This document shows, piece by piece, positions 45,881 to 57,300 of a stretch of DNA of 64,000 nt. Positions within the stretch are counted from its first letter, which is position 1, and the number at the start of each line of letters is the position of its first letter. The stretch covers positions 27,149,753-27,213,752 of the forward strand of contig CP141149.1 in assembly GCA_035235625.1 (NCBI GenBank). Direction: 5' to 3'. Made by a program: the position numbers and the translations under genes. The DNA comes from Saururus chinensis (taxonomy: Eukaryota; Streptophyta; Magnoliopsida; Piperales; Saururaceae). Under the pieces are notes generated by a model. That model saw only the letters and a list, made by a program, of their open reading frames with translations. It had not been told where the DNA came from and did no database searches.

Positions 45881-48547
45881 TATGTCCCTTAACCTAACCA
45901 AACTCTGAAACAACAAACTTTTGTTGGCTTTTTTTATGTTTTTCCTTTTATTACATTCCTATCTCCTGTTCTATCAGTATTGGCAGCAACAGCTTAAAAT
46001 TGCCCAATTGTTCACTCTTTTAAAATATGCAGCAGCGTACCAGTCTGCTCAAATTAAATGAATCATTCACTGGCAGACGTAAAACTCATCTAGTTTATAA
46101 AGGAGAGGGAGGGAGTGAGAAGATTGCACAACTCTTAAAAACTAGTTTCCTTGTGCTGGGTACGTAGTAGCATAACTCCTCAAATCCTTAACGAGAAGTG
46201 GCTATCTCAACAACATCACCCATAACGAATTAGTAGTTAGAAGAAAGCATCGATAGGCATATTACCTCCATAACCAACAATACCAACAAACGGTGTCTAT
46301 CTGAGTTGCATGACTGCAACTCCATGCTATCATTGACAGTGAAAATCGTCAAGTTCAAGACTTGGGATCGAGTTTGATAATTTGAAGTGTTTGACAAGTT
46401 AGCATCCATTATAATAGGCTTCTAGAGCATGATCCCTTTGAATCATTATGAAAAAGCTCATCGTGTATCTCGTCAAAATCTGTCCGAAAAATAAATTGGC
46501 TGACAGGAACACTTAAAATGACATACGAGCTGAACGTATTAAACCTGGATTTTTTTATGCGACTGAAAGAAATTTGACCACGGCGTTATTTAACAAATTT
46601 TATGACTCAAGTAAATATGCATTATTGGCAATGCAGCTGGAAACTGCCTCCGTATATATGTTAATTTGTTGCCTGAAATCAATTAATTATTTCTGAAAGC
46701 GAAACTGTAACAAATAGGGCTATTTATACAACTTCCTGGTCGGCGATCTGATCCTTCAACTGCTGAAATACTGACAAAAAATTCAGCATACCATATTAAC
46801 AAACTAATAAAATGGCCATTTGATCCTTCATATGTTATCACTTTTGGCATATCCATGCAGCAGTCTCAGTAGGCTGTTATTCGAATTTTCTCAGCTATAC
46901 AAACACATACGTAATTTTGATCACATTTGCATAATCCGAGAATACTACCTATTTGTGCCTACAAGACTTTGGCTAAAGTTTAATTAATCAGTAAGTTTGG
47001 ATACTCTGCCTGTATATGATCATACTATCAGTATACGGTATACTGTTTTAGGGCGTCACTTATCAGTGTTAAGAATGTCATTAACAAGTCATTGAAATTA
47101 TGACCCTTGATTATCTATCTTAGATAAAAGCCTGATATATAGGCCTGTCTTCAAAGAAACCTACAGAAATCAAACCGTTTTCATTCTCCCAATTAAAAGG
47201 CATTAATATATTTGAGACGAACTGTAAGTTTCTATGTAATTGAGGCTGCTGTACTTATTGAAGCATATAAGATATAATTCATCATCACAATGAGTCATGC
47301 ACATAAGCTGTCGACAAAGACACTCGGGATTTGTCTTTCGTGTAAACGTTAATCAGGCAAGATCCGTGGATCTAGCTGTAAAACACGCGGGCTTGATCAA
47401 GTCTTTCAAGTTGAATCGATATTTTCTTTCTCTCTGAAGTGTATGATAAGTAAACTGTTAAAGGATAGATGACAATAAGGCCAAGTTTGTAAGTCCACTG
47501 TGTCACCTTCTTGGATAGCATGCAGGGAGCCAAACCATGAATTGTGCCCTAGTTGTAACTTTAAAATAATACTCCAGTAAAGAGGGGCCCGGAATGTGCC
47601 CTTGTCATGAAAGGTACACATATATGCCTAGCTAATTCAGTCATTTGTATGCTTAACACAAAGTCCCATTTGATTTCGTCTGCCGCCATGCATTCCATGC
47701 GTGTTCTGGAGGTTTATATACGTGTTCACACTGACATGCACTAGTCCTGATACCTGAGAAAGCTAAAACCAAACTATAGGAAAATTCTATAACAACTTTT
47801 AACTACATGGTAAACCTAATATACGTTACTGAACGAAAGTGATCATCTATTGAGCTTTGGAGTAACAATATATTTCTTGTTCTCATTTAATCTTGTTGAT
47901 CAAGTATGTTGTTCATAAGGTCATAAGTACTGGACAAATAGTTCAGTCCAGACTAAAAGCAGTGAGACAAACTGAGCCCCTTACTGTACAATTCAACACG
48001 ATATAGGCCGAATAAAGCATGGGTCAAGATACCGTCGACAAGTTAACGAAAACATGGAGCCTTCGCCGTGTTCATTTTTAAATTCAAGCTACTTAAACAG
48101 AAGTGACAGGCAGGACACGCGAACAACTTCTTATTGACGATTCAGTGGGTAAAAGCTTCATCTACACATTATTCACACCAAAGGCTTAAATGTCAATCTT
48201 CGTTGCTGTGTAATCAGAAAGCTTCAGCATCAGATTGGCATCGCTACTTTCCGTCCGGGCTCTGGTCCTTCTTTCACCGAGTCAGATTAAGATGATCTCG
48301 ACACCTGCTTTCAGTGTTTGGTAATTCTAACTATGGGCTCTGCTTAGTCGGAGAAAAAATTGGGAGAAGATAGCAGGAAGGTCCCAGGTAACTTATGAGT
48401 CATGGAAGTGTTCCCTAAAATTGACAGTTTCGTTGTTGATTAGGTCAAGTAAAAGATTTCTCCATTAGCTACAAAAGAAAGAAGTTCTCTAGTCAGAAGC
48501 CCTTCATCAGAATTTGCTAGCAAGATTTGAAGCCTCTAGTGAAGACG

Positions 48548-50498
48548 ATGGAGAGAGTAGATCAGAAGGAGGACACGCTGCCTCCAGGGTTTAGGTTTCA
48601 TCCCACAGATGAGGAGCTCATCACGTACTATCTAACACGGAAGATCTCAGACTCGAGTTTCACAGGACGGGCAATTGGCGACGTTGATCTCAACAAATGT
48701 GAGCCATGGGATCTCCCAGGTACATAATCTAAATTCATGGCGTGTCCACACTGCTATCTATCTAGTTCTATGTGATATATACTTACATGAGATAGGTGCT
48801 ATTAATTAGAAGAATTGGCATATCCGGAAAGTTAATTAATGATAAACAAGATGCCTTTGCAGGATCTACTTAACATCTCTCAATTTTTTTCCAGCATATA
48901 TATCCATGCAGATCATTGCTAGGGTTACTGGATTTCTTCTTCATGCAAACGCTTAGAACCACAAATACCTGTTCAGTCTGTGCTACGTATAAAATGGTTT
49001 TTACCGACCACTGATTATATGGTGCAGGTAAAGCAAAGATGGGAGAGAAAGAGTGGTATTTCTTCAGTCTGAGAGATCGCAAATACCCGACGGGGGTCAG
49101 AACGAATCGAGCCACAAACGCCGGATACTGGAAGACGACAGGGAAAGACAAGGAGATCTTCAACAGCGCCACCTCCGAGCTGGTGGGGATGAAGAAGACT
49201 TTGGTCTTCTACAGAGGGAGGGCTCCCAGGGGGGAGAAAACCAACTGGGTCATGCACGAGTATCGCGTTCAATCCAAGGCCGGTTTCAAGAGCGCCAAGG
49301 TAATTAATTCACTTGGCGTCTAGGCCAAAACCCATTTCATTTGGCCACATGAAACAGATTTTCATCAGCCAAAATTGTTGATTAAAACAACAAGATTACT
49401 TGGAAATGGGCAGAATATTGCAATCCTATCATATACAATCCCCGCTATTATGATTTATAATTTGGTAGGTTTACGTGAGAAGTGATCAAACTGGAAACTG
49501 CATGCCTTGGTACTAGTTAGCAGTTACTAAAGAATAAAGAAAGAAGATTCTAGCGTGCTTTCAGGGAAACCGTGACTTGTCGTCTAGATTACGACAAACT
49601 GCCATGCATGAATGGAGGTATCAAACTCCTCAATGTCGTGGCCTTATTCGGACCCAGCAGTAGGGATGAATCCCAGCAGAATGTCTTCAAATTATCTTTT
49701 TTCCCATAATAATTGTCTCCCAGCTTTATTGCATTCAACGCCTATTCTCATCGAAATGGCACGATAAAGTACTTAGTATGCAAGAGTTCAAAAGCAATAC
49801 AATCATACACACTACAAAGTACAAACCCATCTTTGCACTTGTGGCTTTATAAATTTTCGATACATGATATATAGTTCCCTCCAATTACGTACTAAACTGA
49901 ATTGACAACGTCATTGAAATGGCATGCACACCAGAATTTCATGTGTAGGAATTCAGAAAGGAATTAAGCTCAATCTCTTATTGACCCATCTCTGCAATGT
50001 TGAATCAAACAGGATGAGTGGGTGGTTTGCCGGGTCTTTCAGAAGAGCGCAGGCGCAAAGAAGTATCCACAGAGCCAGTCGAGGGCCAACACCTACAGCA
50101 GTGACATGGTCCCCGCTGCAATGCCTGGCCTGATGCAGGGGGATATGTACCGCCATGCAATGGGGAGGAACGATCTGGCCGAACTGAACAGGGTCATGCG
50201 GGGGCCACCGGCCTTGAACATGCCCATGCAGACCCAGCTGAACTTCCCCGGTAGCTTCACTGTCTCCGGCCTCAGTTTGAACCTGGGGGCATCTGGAGCA
50301 CCACCCGTCTTGAGGGCCCCGCAAGCTACCATGAACCAAATTCCAGTTGTTCACCAAGACCAGCTACCTCAGTCTACAATGGCTGGATGTTTCCTGCCAG
50401 CTGACAATGGGGTCTTCTGCCCGGATACAAATGGGCATAACAGGTTACAGAACATGGAGCCTTGCGTGGAATTTGATAGCTACTGGCCCTCGTATTAG
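48548..50498 (+). CDS. NAC-domain transcription factor
   Basis: Complete gene with three exons, 48548-48719, 49028-49299 and 50013-50498, GT-AG introns, 309 aa. It is a DNA-binding plant transcription factor acting in the nucleus. NAC subdomains are all present in order: [14 protein letters not shown] (11-24), the [14 protein letters not shown] region (47-60), [15 protein letters not shown] and [12 protein letters not shown] (66-101), [19 protein letters not shown] with NWVMHEYR (111-137), and [11 protein letters not shown] (149-159). Intron positions match the usual NAC gene pattern. After the domain comes a low-complexity, M/P/Q-rich activation-type tail ending FDSYWPSY. The NAC domain is closest in style to the NAM/CUC/NAC2-like subfamily, but I cannot assign an orthologue. 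No transmembrane segment. The start is the first ATG after an in-frame TAG, and the NAC domain begins ten codons later. I see no miR164-type target site in exon 3. Confidence 0.96.
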
Positions 50499-53400
50499 TA
50501 TCGCAATACGGATGACTCTTGGCTAGCTAATGCTCTGCTCCATGTGAAATGGCTTTAGTTTGTGACCTTTATCTCTCAGCAACCAAGAACATGGAGACAA
50601 ATATCAGCTTCATTTTATAGGGCCGTTCCCAGTAGTGTCTAAGTTTGCAGTTGGTGTTCCTAAGAGGCTATAAAAGCCGAAATAGGAAGCAGCTCAAGTG
50701 AATTATTAACATAAAACTTGCTCATTGTTAATTTCCTTTGTGTTTGGTGGTGAAAGCTGTGGGGATTTTCTTTCTGAAAAATGTGTAAACAAATTCTAAT
50801 ATGTCACTGAAAGCTACTCTGGCTTTCCAGAGTTTGGTTTTGAAATTTTTGGCATGCTTCTTCGTACAATGTAAAAGAAATAATTCAGTTCTATTTAATA
50901 TGTGAGCATCTTGCACAATAAGTCACTCAAAGCTAAAAAAGCTGCTCACACTCATCGCCAAAATCAACATATATAATATAATTGATCACCAAATTGCTGA
51001 AGAAAATGGAACATGTTGTGCGTAGAGATTAAATTAATATGGTATTCTAACATTATTTCATTCATGCAATGGCCTCAATAATGTCTCAATACAATGTTTT
51101 GGGTAGTTGCTTTTTGTTTGATAATGTATATGTGTGGATTATTGTGTGTGTGCGTGAGGGCTCCTCCTTGGCCCCTCCTACATACAAACTTTGGAAGGCC
51201 ACACCATGCAAAGATTTAGGTCTCAAATGATTGGAATTTGAATGGCTTTGAAATGATACCAATATCTTATATATATGCCCACAAATTGGTCACTTACCCT
51301 AGTAAATGGGTGTTTTAAAAGTTGTTAGCTTGCTGGAAGTCACTTATACTCCAAAATCTCACAATTTACATTGTCGCCAAAATTATAAAACGAAGGAGAT
51401 TGCTGGAGAAGGTTGCTGGAGGGTGCACGGGAGTGAAGTATTTTTCATGTTTTTCTCTGATAATAAGCCAATTATAATGAATATATATTAAATGTTCATT
51501 TTCGAGATCGATGACATACTTACTAATGTGCGCTAGCATACGCATTGTCAATCTCGAAAATAAATGCTTTATATGTATTCTTTACGCTCAACTCACATTA
51601 AGTAGGGAACATGAAAAACGCTTCCATAGGGGAGTTGGTTACCAAAGAAGGCCATTGAAGTTGGATTAAAAAAAAAGGCACAGGGCTAGAAATTTCATGA
51701 ATAAGTATATGGCTATTTGCACCTTATTAAATAGAAAAAGTTTATATAAGCCCGGGCTCATATAAATCTATGTGAGCCCGGGCTCTATGGGCCATCGGAT
51801 TTATATCTGGTGGCCCATAATATTTATTTGCTTAACCAATAAGTATAACCATGAGTATTATGAGCCGCCAGATGTAAATTCGATGGCCCATAGAGCCCGG
51901 GCTCACGTAAGTTTATATGAGCATGGGCTCATATAAACGGGTCTCTTATTAAATTCCTCAATCCCCTATTTTCTATTAACCCCAACCTTTTTTTTTAATG
52001 AAACCTCTTAACCATCCCCTATATCTAAAAATATATATTTTACCCCTTATCTTTACCTCTCATTCTCTGGTGTCGGCCGATGCAGCCACTGTTGTTGGTG
52101 GTGTGATCTTAACCCCCTCCTCCTCCTCAACATGCCCACTCCACTTGCCCGCCCCCTCCTTGGCTATGGGCATAGCTTGGCTGCAACTAACTAGGCCACG
52201 ACCAAATTGTCTGGCTGTGGCTAGTAACCAACCAAGCCACTACCTATTGCCCGCGGTTGTAATAATAGCCAAATCTGGCCACCACTAGATTGGTAGGTGC
52301 CGCAGTGAATCTTAAAAAGACAGAGGGGAAAAGAGGTCGTTGTTGCCAGAGTTAAAAAAAAAGATTGTTTTAAAAAAGAATGTAGGGTTTATATCTTAAG
52401 GGGAGTAGGAGGAAAGTGATAAAAATACATGAGGAACTTAAGTAAAAAAATATATTTTTCACTTTAATTGGGGGATGGATGAGTTTACTTGGGTTCAAAT
52501 AGCCACATTCTATGAATAACTGGGTTCATTAAAAGGGACATGTGCCGGATCATATAAGTGACAAAAGTTAGGTGTCAATAAAAGTTCTCAGCATAATAAG
52601 CATGAGGACACTACAATCCAAGCATGAGGACACTACAATCCCTAGGGAAGGACATTGTGAGGGCCATGTTTACTTTAATTTTTTTGCCATAAAAATTTGG
52701 TGTGACACATTTTCATTTATATGGCTCTCTCGACCTCCCCATCAACGCAGCCCATCCAAGCTGGGATTCCTAGCTCCACCCTTGAGCCCCATATTCCTTA
52801 TGTGAAGTTATATTTGAAAACGAAAAATACGAGATTAACTCACATCCCAGTGACATCCCAGTAACGCTACAAAGTTACAGGACACTTACGGTGTATAATA
52901 TCTTGTAATTTATACTTGTCCCCATATTAATAGCTACATTTGGTTTTTAAAATATATTATTTTAAAAATTAAAATTAATTATTACTGTGGAACAGAGAGC
53001 GGACAACTGGGCCGAGTTGAAGGTCCCATCATTTCGACATGAGCTACATAGAACTACAAAATTTTGGAGAACTTTGTCCTCTTTACGTTCTTTGATTGTT
53101 ATGGTCTCTAACCTGTACCCCTGAGATACGTAATCGAATATGGATTTACTCATATCTTATTTAAACTCAATTTTCGGTCAACTATAGACACTCTAAACGC
53201 TAATAGAAATGAGCCAGCAGCCTTATAACTAAATTTTCTCGAATGAGTCCAATTTTACTTGTATCGTTTACCTGCTTTAGCCAAACTCTTTGCTAGATGA
53301 TTGTCGAAAAGACATTGTTACGGTAGAAATTCAAAGATGAGGAAATAATAACGAAGCATTACAACCTTAATCCGCAATAACAATTAACATAACCACAATG

Positions 53401-54307
53401 CCCAAACATAAACTGCATAACAGGGCCATCGCACATTTGTATGCTTCAGTGCGTACTAAAAAGATGGAAGGCAAGTATTGGAACAATTTTGACCAAATCC
53501 AAGTGATGAGGGCTCGATCGGCCGAAAAATTGAAACATTACTTTCAACTCTTAACAATCCCCACATCGGCATGCATGGCCTGACGTCCATGTGTGCTTTG
53601 AGAGAAGTAATATGGTCTGGTATCTATGCATGCAAGCAGGAAACAATTAACATCACTATTTAGGTTGCGTGCCTTCATTTAGACCGCTCCATGGAGTTAA
53701 TAAGAATATACTTTCTGGTGATCATCTATGTCACTGCGATCATAATGGATATATATTCAAGCTGGCACTAAAAGCAAGATCCATACTCCAGTCTTGCCTC
53801 GAGAAAACCGACAACTCAGGTACATACTATATTTCTCTACATCCTTTCTGATTATATGATCTTTGTTACGATCGACAATCCTAGCCGTGAGATTCAAGCA
53901 CACTAAACGCAAGGTCCACAGTTCAGTGTCATTATACTGAAAACAACAGACAAAAACACGATTTTTGATACATGAACATGTATACATTCTGTGCATATCT
54001 AGCTACTGTTCACTATCCCATTAAGGGGGCCCTTTTTCAAGGAGAAGGATTTTCAACGAATAGCAGTGTCCTCGTCTTCATATGTATACAATGTGGCAAA
54101 TGTCGAGTGCCATTTGACCACCTGGCAATAAAGGAAGAAGAAGCGAGCTAAGTAAAAGTCGCATTGATCTGTCCCTCACAATAAACGTGCAATACTAAAT
54201 AAAATAACCGGATATAGAGTCAAACCCGATCTTGAAATTTCAAAAAGATATCGTACCCCTTCTGTAGGTACAAAAAGTCTGTCCATCATACTCATATTCA
54301 CGTGCAT
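50499..54307. other. Intergenic region between convergent NAC and coiled-coil genes
   Basis: The two genes point towards each other, so both 3' UTRs lie here. Apart from the MITE at 51733-51944 and a possible degraded Stowaway near 52915-53000, the sequence is unique and AT-rich. Short open frames in it (for example 51998-52288, 53398-53583) have no recognisable domain. Confidence 0.5.
51733..51944. mobile_element. MITE with long inverted repeat and 10-bp flanking duplication
   Basis: A 212-bp element that folds almost end to end. The left arm contains gtttatataagcccgggctc, gagcccgggctctatgggcc and a gatttatatctggtggccca block, with inverse copies on the right. The identical 10-bp sequence cttattaaat occurs directly outside both ends (51723-51732, 51945-51954). 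A 9-11-bp duplication suggests a Mutator-like origin. An 8-bp core (hAT) cannot be excluded. No coding sequence. Confidence 0.75.
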
Positions 54308-57300
54308 TTACTTGTCTCCATTTCTGCGCTTATGCTTCTTACGTGCATGGCTTGAGTTAGCACTCCGAACATGTTGCTTTTCTTTCTGCTGCACGATTTG
54401 GCCAAAACAAAGAAGCAATAAAGTCGTCGAAGTAACCTCACATGATGAACTGAAATAGGTATCAACGGATATCTTTCAAGAGGACACATATAAAATGCCC
54501 AATGGCAATTAATAAAACACATTTAATAAAAATTATCAGGTCAGCATAGGTAATGAAAAACTATAATGAGTAACAACATGGAACCTGAAAATGGCTGCGA
54601 AGAACTTGAGCAGAAAAAACATAGGCAGAGCCAATAATGCTGAAGACTGCATCATCAAAATAACCAGTACATAACAAAGGTATCATCGTTTATACATTTA
54701 AATTATCATGCTCAGACTCTATAAAAACAACTATCCTAACCATTAGCAATGTTAAATGCCTACAAGGAATTGAACACATTCTGTCTAAATTTCGCCCTGC
54801 TGGCAAAATTTAATTAAACAAAAGCACAGTTATGTAAAAAAATGTCGTTCCCTCAGTATTTTTTACAAACAAACACAACAATATAACTTTAATGAAATAA
54901 TTTCATTCCCAATTCCCATACAGTAATGAATACAATAGGATGCTGAAACTTGAGACACTAACAAAAATTCAACACACACCATAAACCAAACCAGCTCCTC
55001 AGTAGCCAAATGTTTGGTATACTCATGTTTCTTCATAGTTTCCAGTATAGTCACCGGGATCTGCAGCAAAACATAAGCACATTGCTTATGAAATGTAGAG
55101 CTGCCGAATAAAATGGAGAAAGAGCTCAACTTAATTTTTTGGCCATATAACAATGCAGGTAATCTAAATCAAAATCAGCTTCTAATAGGTGATTTAGTTA
55201 GTTCAAATTTATCTGTCATTTACACAAATGATAGACTGTAAGTCATCAAGCATCGAGAATTTAAAGGCAATATTTGGCTTATTCCAACCTTATACATGGC
55301 CAACATGTACAGTAATTCAGTACCTTCATAAAATTCTAAAAAACAAGAGGATAACTCTGTTCTCAAGAGAAGGAGCGGTTCACGTGCTTCCAAATTCTAA
55401 ATAGAAATCAAGCAAAACTTTTATCTTCCGTGATACTGGTAGGACCAACAATGAGTTCCACAATCCTAAATTTACATGGAAATTAAACACTTAATACATA
55501 ATAACAGCTGCAAATATACCTGTTGCACCTTTCTAACAAATTTACATTATTGTTGCATGTCATGTCAAATGTAACTCAATGACAAAATACACATAAGACA
55601 GGCCTAAATATAATACAGAAAAGTTGAAAACTGATCAGTCACAACATTTAACTACCATTTTGGTATGTCAAGGTCATGAATCTTTGTTTTAACTCTTAAC
55701 ATTTTTGGGTTTGTATCAGATCTCACACATGAATATTCCTCCATGACAGTCTAAATGCTTAACTAGAAAAAAGAAAAGCAATTTACTTCATCTTTTCACC
55801 TAGTTTGATGACACATAAAGAGACTTCATAAACAATTTTTTTGTACATAACCATAATAGAAACACAAAAATACCACGATATTAAAAAGAAGAGCAGAAAC
55901 AGAAATACCAGACAGTGGACTGAAAGATAAGAGGCAATCTTTTAAAGTTTTTTATATAGATAGACCAAATTTTTTCTTTCCGGAAATTTGGACAACACAG
56001 AACCTTACTGGTAAACCAAAAACCCACATTAACTTAGGAAAATTTAATTCCAGGATCATAAATACCACATTGCTTAATTCACCTCTAAGATTCATTAAAT
56101 TAGTTTAAGAAATAAGAATAATATCAAAGACACAAAGAAGTACGCGCTTAAGGCTAAAGTCTACAAGCAACAACTTTCTACTCAATGTCATAGAAAACAA
56201 ATACCATCAAAGGTGCCAATTGAAGTCGAAAGCCTTCTGCAATTCAAGCAGTCAGAATATGTTATATTTTAGCATCTTGTGTTGAAACCTTACAATGTTC
56301 AAAATTCCATTGATATTAATGATACAATTACTTGGTATATGCAAATATAAACAAGTGAGGAGAGTTCCAGAAGATATATTTGGTACCTGATGATGATAAA
56401 CTATAGCAGATTTCACTATTTTATTAGAAAATAGGACCACTTTTGTTGTGTATGGCTTCAAATTATTCCTTGCATTGTGTATGTGAGGTTGCAGATGATT
56501 GACAACCGTAATAACATAGGGCTTAGATAGTTTATTAGCTTCCTGCCACCATATAACAGATAACATTAGTAGAAATTAATAGGCAATATTTCAGAATATG
56601 CATAGGGGCTAATCTATCCTCGTCATATCCAAGACAGAGAAAAAGGGAGACAAATAACATACCAAAATATACAGAAAAGGTCACCTGTATGTATGGAGCT
56701 GCAACTTCTTGTACTCGGACAGCATAAGGAACACACATACTTTTCGATGTCGCATAAACTTCCCAGGCTTTGAAACCATAAATTGAATATGTGGATGAAC
56801 AGCATTTCTAAAAGACAACCATTTATCCTCTAAAGCTGGAATCCATTCCTATGAATCGATTAAGGAAAAAATGTGTCCTTATTTTAAGGTAATGTCACAC
56901 TATGGAAGAAAAATTTCAAGGTAAAGGAAAATGATAATGGTCTCTGTCCAATCAAAATCCGCCATGTCACAGTTTGGAGGGTTTTATTGGACAGATTTGT
57001 TAGACATGTACCAGATTCCTAAGGTAAAACCTTCAGAAAAGCATAAGCAGTGCCACATGCAAAATTGCAGGCATGTGCTTTTACCTAAAATTGGTACGGT
57101 TAACACTTTACCAAAAAGACCAGATTATCAAGTATGCAACTCCAGGCACAATGTCCTTAACATATACACAGCCATCACCATCAACACCACAACGACCAGC
57201 TTACTTTTTGGGATGGGCAATACCCATTTTTTTAAGTTATTAAGCTGTATCGTAGATCATTATTATTACTTACGCATGCATCTTTGTCTCTTAAAGTGTC

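Larger units (their letters stand above)
41796..48547. other. Intergenic region with several small TEs; NAC promoter at right
   Basis: No host gene seen. It contains the separately listed Stowaway and hAT elements and otherwise unique AT-rich DNA. The last one to two kilobases before 48548 should include the NAC promoter and 5' UTR. I could not assign a TATA box or transcription start with confidence. Confidence 0.5.

Noticed and set aside
52910..53010. Possible further Stowaway MITE
   Set aside because: The left end (cttgtccccatattaatagc) is suggestive but the right arm is too diverged to define an element.
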